Shown here one piece after another: positions 6,905 through 15,800 of a DNA stretch of 18,114 nucleotides. This DNA is from Candidatus Delongbacteria bacterium. Lineage in GTDB: Bacteria > JAGOEH01. The stretch spans positions 1 through 18,114 of the forward strand of contig JAGOEH010000052.1 in assembly GCA_017997825.1 (NCBI GenBank), read 5' to 3'. Every line of letters begins with the position of its first letter. Within the stretch, counting starts at the first letter, position 1. A model generated the notes under the pieces. It searched no databases. It was not told the origin of the DNA and was given only the letters and a program-made list of their open reading frames with translations. A program made the translations under genes and the position numbers.

Positions 6905-8232
6905 AACGTTATTTTTTTCTGTTTCTTATATTATTATTGTCAACCTATATCTCGGCTGATTCTCATCTGATGCCGCTCAGTCTTGAAAAGGCTTTGGAAT
7001 TAGGGATCAAAAACAGTCGTCAGCTTCAAATCAGCCGTTCCCAATCGATTGTCGCCGAAGCCAACTATCATGAAACCGGAACCTATCTGCTGCCTTCGCT
7101 TCGATTCTCGGCATCCGCCCTCAGCCTGAGTGAAGAACAACCTTTTGAAGTCGATCTGTCTTCTCTCATCCCTGGGCTTTCACGTATTCAACTGGGTGAG
7201 AGTATTACCCACAGCTATTCGCTCCGTTTTTCCGTTCAACAACCGCTGTTTACCGGAATGAAACTGATCAATGCCCGCCGAGCAGCCCGCTATCAATCCG
7301 AATCAGCCGAGTGGGAAGTTAAATTGGCTGAACGGGAACTGAAATATCAAATCGAATCGGCCTATTGGAATCTTTATCAGGCCATTCAGATCGAGAACCT
7401 GATCAATGAGACCATTCTCCAGCTCCAATCCCATCTGACGGATATCGAAAACTATCTGCAGCAGGGGTTAGCCACTCAGAATGAGGTTTTGAAAATCAAA
7501 ACCCATCTTTCTCAGGTTCTTATCCGGCAGATTGAAGCCTCCAACACAATCCGTCTGGGAATGAACGCGCTCAACAGTCTTATCGGACTGCCATTGGATA
7601 ATGAGCTGGAATTGACCAGTCAGATCATCAGCCGGAACATACCGGCCGATCCATTGCCGGTAATGATCGATTATGCCCTTCATCATCGACCGGAACTCAA
7701 ATCGCTCCAGGCGGCTATTCAAGCCGGAAAGGCCGGAATCCGGATCGCCCAGTCCGGTTGGTGGCCGCAGATAGCGTTGATCGGCAATTACACCTATGCT
7801 AATCCCAATACCAGAATCATTCCGCCCCGAGACCGATATGATGATACCTGGGATGTGGGTATCTATCTGACAATGGATCTTTGGAATTGGGGTCTTCCCC
7901 ATCATCAATCGGTTCAGGCCAAAGCAGTGCTTAATCAGGTCACCATGGGATATCGCCAGATGGAAGATGCCATCACCCTGGAAGTCACTCAGGATTATCT
8001 GAATGCCCTGAAATGCGGTCAAAAAATCAAAGCGGCCCGCTTGGGGGTTGAACAGGCCGAAGAAAACTACCGGGTTACCCAGCAAAAATTCAAAAATGGC
8101 ATTGTCATCAACTCGGAGCTGTTGGATGCCGAAACTGCACTTCTGTCGGCCCGTACGGCGTTGACCCAGGCGATGGTCGAGGATGAAATTGCCGGGATTC
8201 GACTCAGCAAATCCTCAGGCCAAAACTGGTAA
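6901..8232 (+). CDS. TolC-family outer-membrane efflux channel protein
   Basis: This 443-residue protein has a classic signal peptide: a basic start MKRY, a hydrophobic core, and a likely cut after Ala19 (YISA-DS). The mature protein begins with the family's SLEKALELGIKNSRQLQISR segment and contains two repeated outer-membrane efflux (OEP) units of long alternating helices with beta strands. The second repeat starts near LPVMIDYALHHRPELKSLQA and the final helix carries the typical FKNGIVINSELLDAETAL. It should trimerise into the periplasm-spanning exit duct of the exporter. GAGG (6892-6895) lies 5 bases before the ATG, which overlaps the previous stop (ATGA). Its position between the two ATPase genes, rather than at an operon end, is unusual. 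Confidence 0.93.
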   Translation: MKRYFFLFLILLLSTYISADSHLMPLSLEKALELGIKNSRQLQISRSQSIVAEANYHETGTYLLPSLRFSASALSLSEEQPFEVDLSSLIPGLSRIQLGESITHSYSLRFSVQQPLFTGMKLINARRAARYQSESAEWEVKLAERELKYQIESAYWNLYQAIQIENLINETILQLQSHLTDIENYLQQGLATQNEVLKIKTHLSQVLIRQIEASNTIRLGMNALNSLIGLPLDNELELTSQIISRNIPADPLPVMIDYALHHRPELKSLQAAIQAGKAGIRIAQSGWWPQIALIGNYTYANPNTRIIPPRDRYDDTWDVGIYLTMDLWNWGLPHHQSVQAKAVLNQVTMGYRQMEDAITLEVTQDYLNALKCGQKIKAARLGVEQAEENYRVTQQKFKNGIVINSELLDAETALLSARTALTQAMVEDEIAGIRLSKSSGQNW

Positions 8233-8245
8233 GGAAGGATTAACC

Positions 8246-9199
8246 ATGACGGACTACGTCATTGAAGTCAAGGATCTGTGTAAGCGTTTTGGGGCTTTTA
8301 CGGCCGTCGATCAGATCTCTTTCACCGTCGAACGGGGTGAGATATTCGGATTCCTGGGGGCCAATGGAGCCGGAAAATCAACCACTATCCGGATGCTGTG
8401 CGCCCTGCTCAATTCCACCTCCGGCCATGCCCGGGTCGGGGGGTATGATATCAACCATGAACCTGAAAAGGTTAAATCCAGTATCGGCTATATGTCTCAG
8501 CGATTTTCCCTGTATGATGATCTGACTATCCGTGAAAATATTGAATTTTTCGGCGGCGTTTACGGATTGGATCATCATCGTTTGAAGCAGCAGATGGAAT
8601 GGGTAATGAGGATGGCGGATATTCGGGGACAACAGGATCGGCTGACACGGGACTTGCCGGGAGGCTGGAAACAACGGTTGGCCTTAGGCTGCGCGCTACT
8701 CCATCAACCCCAGATTGTTTTCCTGGATGAGCCCACCGGAGGAGTCGATCCCATTTCCCGCCGCAATTTCTGGGAAATCATCAATCAACTCTCCGAACAG
8801 GGGATTACCATTTTTGTCACCACGCACTACCTGGATGAAGCTGAGTACTGTAATCATATCAATTTTATCAATGCCGGCCGGATCGTGGCGGCCGGAAGTC
8901 CCTACGAGCTTAAAACCACTTGCCTGATCCATCCGATACTGGAAATCGATTGCGACTCCGCGATTGAGGCTATTGATGTCCTGCAGCCTCAAGATTGGGT
9001 CATCGATGTTTCGGTTTTCGGTACCCTAATCCACTTAACCCTGCCCCACCAATTTCCCGATGGTGAACAACGGATCCGATCCATTCTGTCAGACCATGGA
9101 ATCCAAGTTCACCATATTACTTCAATTCTTCCATCCTTGGAAGATGTATTTATTCATTTGATTGAAAATAAAACCCATAATCAGGATCGATCATCATGA
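8246..9199 (+). CDS. ABC exporter ATP-binding subunit 2 (YbhF C-half-like; altered signature motif)
   Basis: This is a 317-residue ABC ATPase. I place the start at ATG 8246 behind AAGGAAGGAT (8231-8240); an earlier in-frame ATG at 8183 lies inside the TolC gene, and its added residues match nothing in the family. Walker A is GANGAGKST (38-46), the Q-loop Gln is 85, Walker B is IVFLDEP with Glu162, and H-loop His194 lies in VTTHYLDEAE. The signature is LPGGWKQR (137-144), with Pro instead of the usual Ser at its second position. This pattern matches the C-terminal half of YbhF-like double ATPases. Paired with subunit 1, its Walker A and His would meet the canonical LSGG of the partner, giving one consensus ATP site. 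The stop overlaps the first permease start (ATGA). Confidence 0.92.
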   Translation: MTDYVIEVKDLCKRFGAFTAVDQISFTVERGEIFGFLGANGAGKSTTIRMLCALLNSTSGHARVGGYDINHEPEKVKSSIGYMSQRFSLYDDLTIRENIEFFGGVYGLDHHRLKQQMEWVMRMADIRGQQDRLTRDLPGGWKQRLALGCALLHQPQIVFLDEPTGGVDPISRRNFWEIINQLSEQGITIFVTTHYLDEAEYCNHINFINAGRIVAAGSPYELKTTCLIHPILEIDCDSAIEAIDVLQPQDWVIDVSVFGTLIHLTLPHQFPDGEQRIRSILSDHGIQVHHITSILPSLEDVFIHLIENKTHNQDRSS

Positions 9200-10329
9200 T
9201 GAAACGAATCCGAGCTGTAATGAACAAGGAAATTCATCAAATATACCGAGATCGTCGAACGCTTGGCTTGCTTCTGTTCATCCCGGCTTTTCTGTTGTTT
9301 ATGTTCGGTTACGCTCTCAATCTGGATGTCAACCATATTTCACTAGCGATTTATGATCAGGACAAATCTCAAACCAGTTATGAATTCTATCAATCATTCC
9401 TTCAATCCGGGTATTTTGATTTATGCCGTTATCTATCCGATCCCCGAGAGATTGACCGCTTGATGGCCGGAAATGAGATCAAAGCGGCCATCATCATTCC
9501 GGCTGATTTTTCCAATCGACTCTTGAAAGGAAGAACCCCAACCATCCAGTTTATTATCGATGGATCCAACTCCAATACCGCTAACACCGTTTACGGATAT
9601 ATGAGCGCCATCAGTCTCAATTTTTCCAGCCGGATTATCCTGCAGGGCCTTTTAAAAACCGGGCGAGCCAACCAGTTCAGCCGGATTGAGTTTAAACCCC
9701 GAATATGGTTCAATCCGGAACTCAAGACGGTCCGATCTCTGGTCCCGGGTTTGATTGCTTTTATTCTTACTGTCGTGGCCGTGATTTCAACCTCCCTATC
9801 CATCGTGAGAGAAAAAGAACGGGGGACCATGGAACAGATCTTGGTATCCAGTCTCAATCCATTTGAATTGGTGATTGGAAAGCTGATTCCCTATATTGTT
9901 GTATCATTGGTATCGACCATCATGATTCTATTGGTGGGATATTTTCTGTTTGGAGTAGCGGTCAAGGGGAGTTTGATCCTTTTATTTTCCGTCATTATCC
10001 TGTTTCTGTTTTCATCGTTAGGCATGGGTCTGATCATTTCCACCATGGCAGATACCCAACAGATTGCCTTTTTGATCTCTGTCATTATCTCGATGCTACC
10101 GACCTTTGTGCTCTCGGGATTTATGTTTCCACTGCGCAATATTCCCATCCCGATACGCTTGATCAGTTACAGTCTGCCTTCCACCTATTTTCTGAAAGCC
10201 ATCCTGGCCATTATGCTTAAAGGTGTTGGAATCGCCGCTATCTGGAAAGAGATGGTATTTTTGCTGGGATTCACAACCGTAGTGACAGGGTTGAGCATGG
10301 TGATTCTGAAAAAAAGAGAGGCTCTTTAA
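9196..10329 (+). CDS. ABC-2 type permease subunit 1 (YbhS-like)
   Basis: This is a 377-residue inner-membrane permease of the ABC-2 (ABC2_membrane_3) class. A short cytoplasmic start with the RDRRTLG motif leads to a first membrane helix (about residues 20-40). A periplasmic domain of about 130 residues follows, then five helices from about residue 177. The stretch VREKERGTMEQILVSSLNPF (about 204-223) is the coupling region typical of these exporters. AGGATC (9182-9187) precedes the ATG, which overlaps the second ATPase stop by 4 bases; a second ATG follows immediately. It is clearly paralogous to the next gene, with the same helix layout and matching motifs such as DVxxIxxxxxDQD, PRIWxNPELK and GTMEQ. 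The pair should form the heterodimeric membrane pore. Confidence 0.92.
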   Translation: MMKRIRAVMNKEIHQIYRDRRTLGLLLFIPAFLLFMFGYALNLDVNHISLAIYDQDKSQTSYEFYQSFLQSGYFDLCRYLSDPREIDRLMAGNEIKAAIIIPADFSNRLLKGRTPTIQFIIDGSNSNTANTVYGYMSAISLNFSSRIILQGLLKTGRANQFSRIEFKPRIWFNPELKTVRSLVPGLIAFILTVVAVISTSLSIVREKERGTMEQILVSSLNPFELVIGKLIPYIVVSLVSTIMILLVGYFLFGVAVKGSLILLFSVIILFLFSSLGMGLIISTMADTQQIAFLISVIISMLPTFVLSGFMFPLRNIPIPIRLISYSLPSTYFLKAILAIMLKGVGIAAIWKEMVFLLGFTTVVTGLSMVILKKREAL

Positions 10330-11453
10330 TGCAAACCATCCTGCATATTATTCGCAAGGAATTTCTTCAATTGCGACGCGATCCGAGAATGTTCCCCATT
10401 CTGTTTCTGGCACCGATCGCTCAGTTCATCTTTCTGGGATATGCCGCCAACCTGGATGTCAAATCGATCCCTTTTGTGGTGCATGATCAGGATCGAACTA
10501 AAACCAGTCGTGATTTTATTACCCAATACGCTAATTCCGAATATTTTTCACTGGTTGATAATTGTGACTATATGGATCAGGTTGATGATTGGATCGATCA
10601 GAGCAAAGCCAATTTAGCCATTCTGATTCCCCGCGGATTTGAACAGGATCTGCTATCCGGAGAAACCACCGAACTCCAAATCATTTCGGATGGTGCTGAA
10701 GCCAATTCCGCCACCATCGGATTGAATTATGCCGGCATGATCGCCTTACGCTATTCTCAACAGATCATTCTAAAAAAGCTCCAGCGGATCGGATATAGCC
10801 GGACCACGGCGATTGATTTTCAGCCCAGGATCTGGTATAACCCGGAACTCAAGAGCCGCTATTTCATGATTCCCGGGATTCTGGCTCTATTGTTGATGGT
10901 GATGACCATGATCCTGACTTCATTGGGGATTGTCAAAGAGAAGGAGATCGGGACTATGGAACAATTGATCGTGACCCCAATTAAATCCTATCAGTTGATC
11001 CTGGGTAAGCTTTTCCCCTTTGTGATCATTGGCGTGATCGATATCATTATGGTGGTGACTCTCAGTATTTTATGGTTTGATATTGCAATTAAAGGCAGCA
11101 TTATCCTGCTTTTTCTGCTGAGTTTTGCCTTTCTGTTAACAACTTTAGGCCTGGGATTATTCATTTCAACGATTTCACGTACTCAGCAGCAGGCCATGAT
11201 GACCTCGATTTTCTTTTTTATGATGCCGATGATGTTTTTCTCAGGATTTATTTTTCCGATTGAGAATATGCCGAAGATAATCCAGGGTATATCTTATTTA
11301 TTACCATTGCGCTACTATTTTGTTATTATTCGGGGAATTTATCTGAAAGGGGCAGGTATCCTGGAACTATGGGACGAAACAGGGGCATTGTTATTGTTTG
11401 GATTGATGATTATGACGCTGAGCATCATCAAATTCCATAAAAAGCTGGACTGA
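10329..11453 (+). CDS. ABC-2 type permease subunit 2 (YbhR-like)
   Basis: This 374-residue permease closes the export operon. The start shares one base with the upstream stop (TAATG), and a GAGAGG ribosome site lies a few bases before it. The topology copies subunit 1: first helix at about residues 18-38, a periplasmic domain with HDQDRTKTSRDF and ISDGAEANSATIG, then helices from about 175, with VKEKEIGTMEQLIVTPIKSY as the coupling segment. It corresponds to YbhR/YhhJ-type proteins. Its stop TGA (11451-11453) directly abuts the stop of the convergent CheZ-like gene, within the palindrome TGATCA, leaving no space for a separate terminator. Confidence 0.92.
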   Translation: MQTILHIIRKEFLQLRRDPRMFPILFLAPIAQFIFLGYAANLDVKSIPFVVHDQDRTKTSRDFITQYANSEYFSLVDNCDYMDQVDDWIDQSKANLAILIPRGFEQDLLSGETTELQIISDGAEANSATIGLNYAGMIALRYSQQIILKKLQRIGYSRTTAIDFQPRIWYNPELKSRYFMIPGILALLLMVMTMILTSLGIVKEKEIGTMEQLIVTPIKSYQLILGKLFPFVIIGVIDIIMVVTLSILWFDIAIKGSIILLFLLSFAFLLTTLGLGLFISTISRTQQQAMMTSIFFFMMPMMFFSGFIFPIENMPKIIQGISYLLPLRYYFVIIRGIYLKGAGILELWDETGALLLFGLMIMTLSIIKFHKKLD

Positions 11454-12737
11454 TCATCCGCCGGACAGGATTCGGTCTATTTCTTCCTGACTGATGATTT
11501 CGCCGCTACCGGCGCTTTCGAATTTCTTGGCTAATTCGTCAATATCGATTTCGGTATCTCCGCCGGCAGTATCAGGCTGAACGGTTTCCTCGCCTATTTC
11601 CTCACTCTGATTTTCATCCAGTGCGATCTCCTCATTCAATTCCTGAAACTCTTCCATGATTTCATCCTGATCCTCCATCAATTGATCGGTATCGGCCGGA
11701 GCAGAAGAGGAATTCAACTGGAGTTCTTTCTGAAGCTGTTCAAAAATATCATCACCGGATTCATCGGATTCCATGATGAGATCTTCCGGCTTGGGAATAG
11801 GGGGAGCAGGGGCGACTTTTTTAGGGGCGGGAGCTGGAACGGCTGGTTTGGTTTGTACTTTAGCCGCCGGGGCTTGTGGGGGAGGAGTGGGAGCGGCTTT
11901 GGGCGGCTCCGGTTTTGCAGCACTGGCTTTAGGTGATGCCGATGGTTTGGCAGTTCCGGGGGTGGCCGCTGCCTCTGATTTAACCGTCTGCTGCTGGTTT
12001 TGGAACATCATGTCCACTTCATGCTGTTCATGAGTTCGGTCGGAATAGGTAGCATTGCTGTCAAAAGCCTTGATCTTGATATCGTCTTTGACATCAAGCC
12101 CTTCAATATTAAAAGCCATCAGCACGTAGTTCAGACGCTCCACAATGGTTTTGATCAGGCTGTGAGCCTTGGCCAATTCCTGCGAGGTAATATCCTGAAA
12201 CTGACACAGATTCAGAATTTCAAACAAATCATCAACATTATCATTGGCGTTGACATCCAGTTGTTTGATAATATCAGTCAGACTCTCCTGGTTCACCAGT
12301 TTGTCGGCCGTCATAATGATCAGATCTCGTTCGGTGGCTTTGATCTTGCCGAGAATACCCTTGTCCAGATTGGAGCTCTTGGCCCCGCGTGAGATTTCCA
12401 GAATATTCAATAACAGACTCTCAAACTTGGGGATTAGAGTCTCTTCCTCGGTTTGAAAATTGGTTTTCAGCCTCTTGGCGATGTCGGTGATCATATTCTG
12501 CCGTTCCATGATAATTTCTGATTTCTCAATGATCCCGGTAGCCGCTTTTTCGGTTTCCTTATCGATCTGATGAAGCTGAAGACGGGTTTCAATCCCCTTT
12601 TGAGCGGTTTTTTTTATCTCTTCCGTTACCTTCTGATAATTAACCAGATCTTCAGCAATCTTATTCTTAAATGACATCAGAAATGATTGAATGATTTCCC
12701 GACTTTTATCTGGAAGATTATTCAGAATGGAATTCAT
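11454..12737 (-). CDS. cheZ: CheZ-like chemotaxis phosphatase with Pro/Ala linker and FliM-like C-terminal CheY-binding peptide
   Basis: This 427-residue protein is about twice the length of E. coli CheZ. Residues 1-240 are strongly helical, with coiled-coil character. CQFQDITSQELAKA contains Asp182 and Gln186 in the D-x-x-x-Q spacing of the CheZ active site (Asp143 and Gln147 in E. coli), which dephosphorylates CheY-P. Residues about 251-318 are a Pro/Ala/Lys-rich flexible linker, followed by a very acidic stretch. The last 13 residues, ISQEEIDRILSGG, closely resemble the FliM N-terminal CheY-P-binding motif (LSQ-x-EIDALL in E. coli). This fits the role of CheZ's own C-terminal CheY-binding helix at the end of a tether. 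A GGGAG ribosome site (12743-12747) precedes the ATG, and a sigma-28-like promoter lies upstream. Assignment as CheZ rests on the motif and architecture; overall similarity is low. Confidence 0.72.
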   Translation of the reverse strand: MNSILNNLPDKSREIIQSFLMSFKNKIAEDLVNYQKVTEEIKKTAQKGIETRLQLHQIDKETEKAATGIIEKSEIIMERQNMITDIAKRLKTNFQTEEETLIPKFESLLLNILEISRGAKSSNLDKGILGKIKATERDLIIMTADKLVNQESLTDIIKQLDVNANDNVDDLFEILNLCQFQDITSQELAKAHSLIKTIVERLNYVLMAFNIEGLDVKDDIKIKAFDSNATYSDRTHEQHEVDMMFQNQQQTVKSEAAATPGTAKPSASPKASAAKPEPPKAAPTPPPQAPAAKVQTKPAVPAPAPKKVAPAPPIPKPEDLIMESDESGDDIFEQLQKELQLNSSSAPADTDQLMEDQDEIMEEFQELNEEIALDENQSEEIGEETVQPDTAGGDTEIDIDELAKKFESAGSGEIISQEEIDRILSGG

Positions 12738-12749
12738 GGTTTCTCCCGC

Positions 12750-12801
12750 GTTAAAGTTTCGTTTACCTAATTAATCGGCCAATAAAAAATGAAACTTTAA
12801 C
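12750..12801. repeat. 11-bp perfect inverted repeat upstream of the CheZ-like gene
   Basis: GTTAAAGTTTC (12750-12760) and GAAACTTTAAC (12791-12801) are perfect inverted copies separated by 30 bases. On the minus strand the first arm contains the -35-like box of the sigma-28 promoter, and the second arm ends 2 bases before the CheZ-like gene's ribosome site. Transcripts reading through from ileS could fold it into a hairpin near the ribosome site; transcripts started at the sigma-28 promoter would lack the first arm. It could alternatively be a protein-binding site. It has no U-run and is AT-rich, so I do not call it a terminator. Confidence 0.55.
12772..12799 (-). promoter_or_regulatory. Sigma-28 (FliA)-type flagellar promoter candidate
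   Basis: On the minus strand, TAAAGTTT (12799-12792) is followed after 12 bases by GCCGATTA (12779-12772). The FliA consensus in E. coli is TAAAGTTT, 11 bases, GCCGATAA. The -35 box is perfect, the -10 box matches 7 of 8, and the spacing is one base longer than ideal. It sits in the 78-base gap between ileS and the CheZ-like gene, about 35 bases before the latter's ATG. A flagellar-class promoter on a chemotaxis gene is what established regulation would predict. Confidence 0.6.
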
Positions 12802-12815
12802 AAAATGAAAGGGAC

Positions 12816-15800
12816 TCAGGATAATTTTTCAATTTTCAACCGGATGAGCTGATCATTGACCTCAATGGATTTCATGTCGTCCGATGGATCGGAAAAAACG
12901 ATCTGGGAGGCTAGGACTTCAGCCTGGAGGTAATCCCGGTAATTCAGGATGGCCTGCTGTAAATCAGGGGTAGCATGCCCCACAATACGGATTCGATCGG
13001 TCACATCCAGCTGTTCGTCTTTCCGGTGATTTTGGATCTGATGAACCAATTCTCTGACCAGACCTTCCTGGATCAGGTCGGGAGTCAGATGGGAATCCAG
13101 GGCGACAGTCAAAGTCCCTTCATTCTCTATGACCAGGTCCGCTTTTTCCTGACGGGCTACGATCATTTCATCGGAACCGATGGAGATGGTCTGTCCGTCA
13201 ATCGTTAGAGAAATGGGATGGCCCATCAGGACTTGTTCTATTTTATCCTCACTCAGGGCTGCGATTTCGGTACTGATTATTTTCATCAACTGGCCATAAC
13301 GAGGCCCCAGTGTTTTAAAATTGGCCTTGGCCGAAAAACTGACCAGGGCCGATTCATTCTCATCGAAAATGATCGATTTGACATTCAGCTCTTCTTTGAT
13401 TAGATCGGTCATCTGGTTGAGTATCTCCCGCTCATCGTTCACTCGGGTTACCAAATGGATTCCAGCCAGGGGTTGGCGGATTTTCAGGTTATGTTTGATC
13501 CGAAGAGAGCGGCCCATCGAGACGGCTTTCTGGACCAATGCCATCTGATTTTCCAGCGGATAATCCCGGGCCTGGAGATCAGCCGACGGGAAATCGGTCA
13601 GATGGATACTCTCCGGCATGGCATCGGTTTTAAGATTGAGATAGATGGCTTCACTGATGAAGGGGACAAACGGCGCCATCAACTGAGAAAGCTTCAACAG
13701 CACGGTATACAGGGTATGATAAGCATCATTCTTATCCTGATCATTCTCCGATTTCCAGAATCGCCGCCGAGAACGTCGAATATACCAGTTAGTCAGCAGA
13801 TCGATAAAATCCAGAAGAGAGGATACGGTTTTCTGAAGATCATACTGATCCATGCTCTGATTGACATCATCGATCAGTTTATTTAATACCGAAATAATCC
13901 AGCGGTCCAATTGATGGGGTGAACGGGAATAATTCGGATCCGGTACCCAGTGATCGATTCCGGCATAGGTAGCTAAAAAAGCGTAGCAATTCCAGAATGG
14001 GATCAAAATTGTCCGCAGGATCTCCTTGACTCCCTCTTCCGTGAACCGCAGATCTTCAGCCCTCACCACCGGAGAACTGACCAGATAAAGCCGCAAGGCA
14101 TCGGCTCCGTAACGGTTGATAATGAATTCGGGCTCCGGATAATTTCTGAGGCGCTTACTCATTTTCTTACCGTCTTCCGCCAGGATCAATCCGTTGACGA
14201 TCACATTCTTGAAGGCTGGTTTCTGAAACAGGGCCGAGGAGATCACCACTAAAGTATAGAACCATCCCCTCGTCTGATCCAAGCCCTCGGCAATAAAATC
14301 AGCCGGGAAATGGCGTTCGAATTTTTCTTTATTCTTGAATGGATAATGGTTCTGAGCATAAGGCATGGAGCCGGACTCAAACCAGCAGTCAAAGACCTCA
14401 GGAATCCGTTTCATGGTTTTACCGCAAACCGGACATGGAACAACCACTTCGTCGACCACATGTTTATGCAGATCGGTTAAGCGAATACCGCCGGCTTCTT
14501 CCAGCTCTTTGATGCTTCCAAAGGCTTTGAGTTGGCCGCAAGAACAACGCCACACCGGAATGGTAGCTCCCCAGTAGCGATTACGACTGATGGCCCAATC
14601 GCGGGCATTTTCCAGCCACTTGCCGAACCGGCCTTCCTTTAGATGAGCCGGAACCCAATTGATTTGACGATTGGAAGCCAGCATCTGTTCCTTGATCCGA
14701 TCGATCCGGACAAACCAGGTCGAGATAGCCTTATAAATCAATGGGGTGTCGCAACGCCAGCAATGCGGATAATTATGGGTAATCTGTTCCCGTTTGACCA
14801 GTTTCCTCTCCTCTTTCAGACGACGGATAATCAGCGGATCGGCCTCTTTGACCGCCATTCCCTGATAATCCCCTACTTCGGCCGTAAACCGCCCCTCATC
14901 ATCGATTGGAGCTACCAACGGGATACCGTTTTCCCGACATACATTAAAATCATCCTCGCCAAACGCGGGTGCAATATGAACAATTCCGGTTCCATCCTCT
15001 GTCGATACAAAATCGGCTGCAATCACCCGAAACGCTCCCTGAGCGGATTGTGAGGCAAAATAGGGTAAAAGCGGTTCATACCGCAATCCTACCAACTCAC
15101 TTCCCTTCAAGGTTTCAATGATTTCATACTCCTCGGCTTTTCTGTAATAGGCTGGAATGCGTTCCTGGGCTATAATATAAATTTCGTCATGATCGCGTAC
15201 CTTTATATATGTAATGTCTTTCCCCACCGCCAGCGCCAGATTGGAGGGCAGAGTCCAGGGGGTGGTTGTCCAGGCTAGAATATAGGTCGCCGGCTGATCT
15301 TCGAGCTTGAAACGGACTGTAATAGCCGGATCCACCGTTTCACGGTACCCCTGGTTGGTTTCAAAATTGGATAACGGGGTGGAACAACGGGGACAGAATG
15401 GAAGAACCTTATAACCTTCGTAAATCAACTCCTTGTCCCACATCTCTTTGAAAACCCACCAGATCGATTCCATATAGGAGGTATCCATCGTTTTATAATC
15501 ATGCTGAAAATCGACCCAGCGCCCCATCCGGTGAACGGTCTTCTCCCATTCGGAGGTGTAACGCAGGACAATTCCCCGGCAGGATTCATTGAACTTTGAA
15601 ATTCCATAGTCCTCAATCTGTTTTTTTCCACTCAAATTCAATTCTTTTTCCATTTCATATTCCACCGGCAACCCATGGCAGTCCCAACCGAAACGGCGCT
15701 CGACATAGTTGCCTTTCATGGTCTGATAACGGGGAATAATATCCTTGAGGGTTCCAGCCAACAGATGTCCATAATGAGGTAAACCCGTAGCAAAAGGCGG

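Noticed and set aside
8183-8245. A longer N-terminus for ABC ATPase 2 starting inside the TolC gene
   Set aside because: The extra 21 residues are the TolC gene's end read in another frame; the ATG at 8246 has a good ribosome site and fits family start points.
11501-11514. CGCCG-CTAC-CGGCG hairpin just past the exporter operon as its terminator
   Set aside because: The stem is only 5 bp, lies inside the CheZ-like coding region and is not followed by a T-run.
12750-12801. The 11-bp inverted repeat as a rho-independent terminator of ileS
   Set aside because: The stem is AT-rich with a 30-base loop and lacks a trailing T-run; a promoter or regulatory role fits better.
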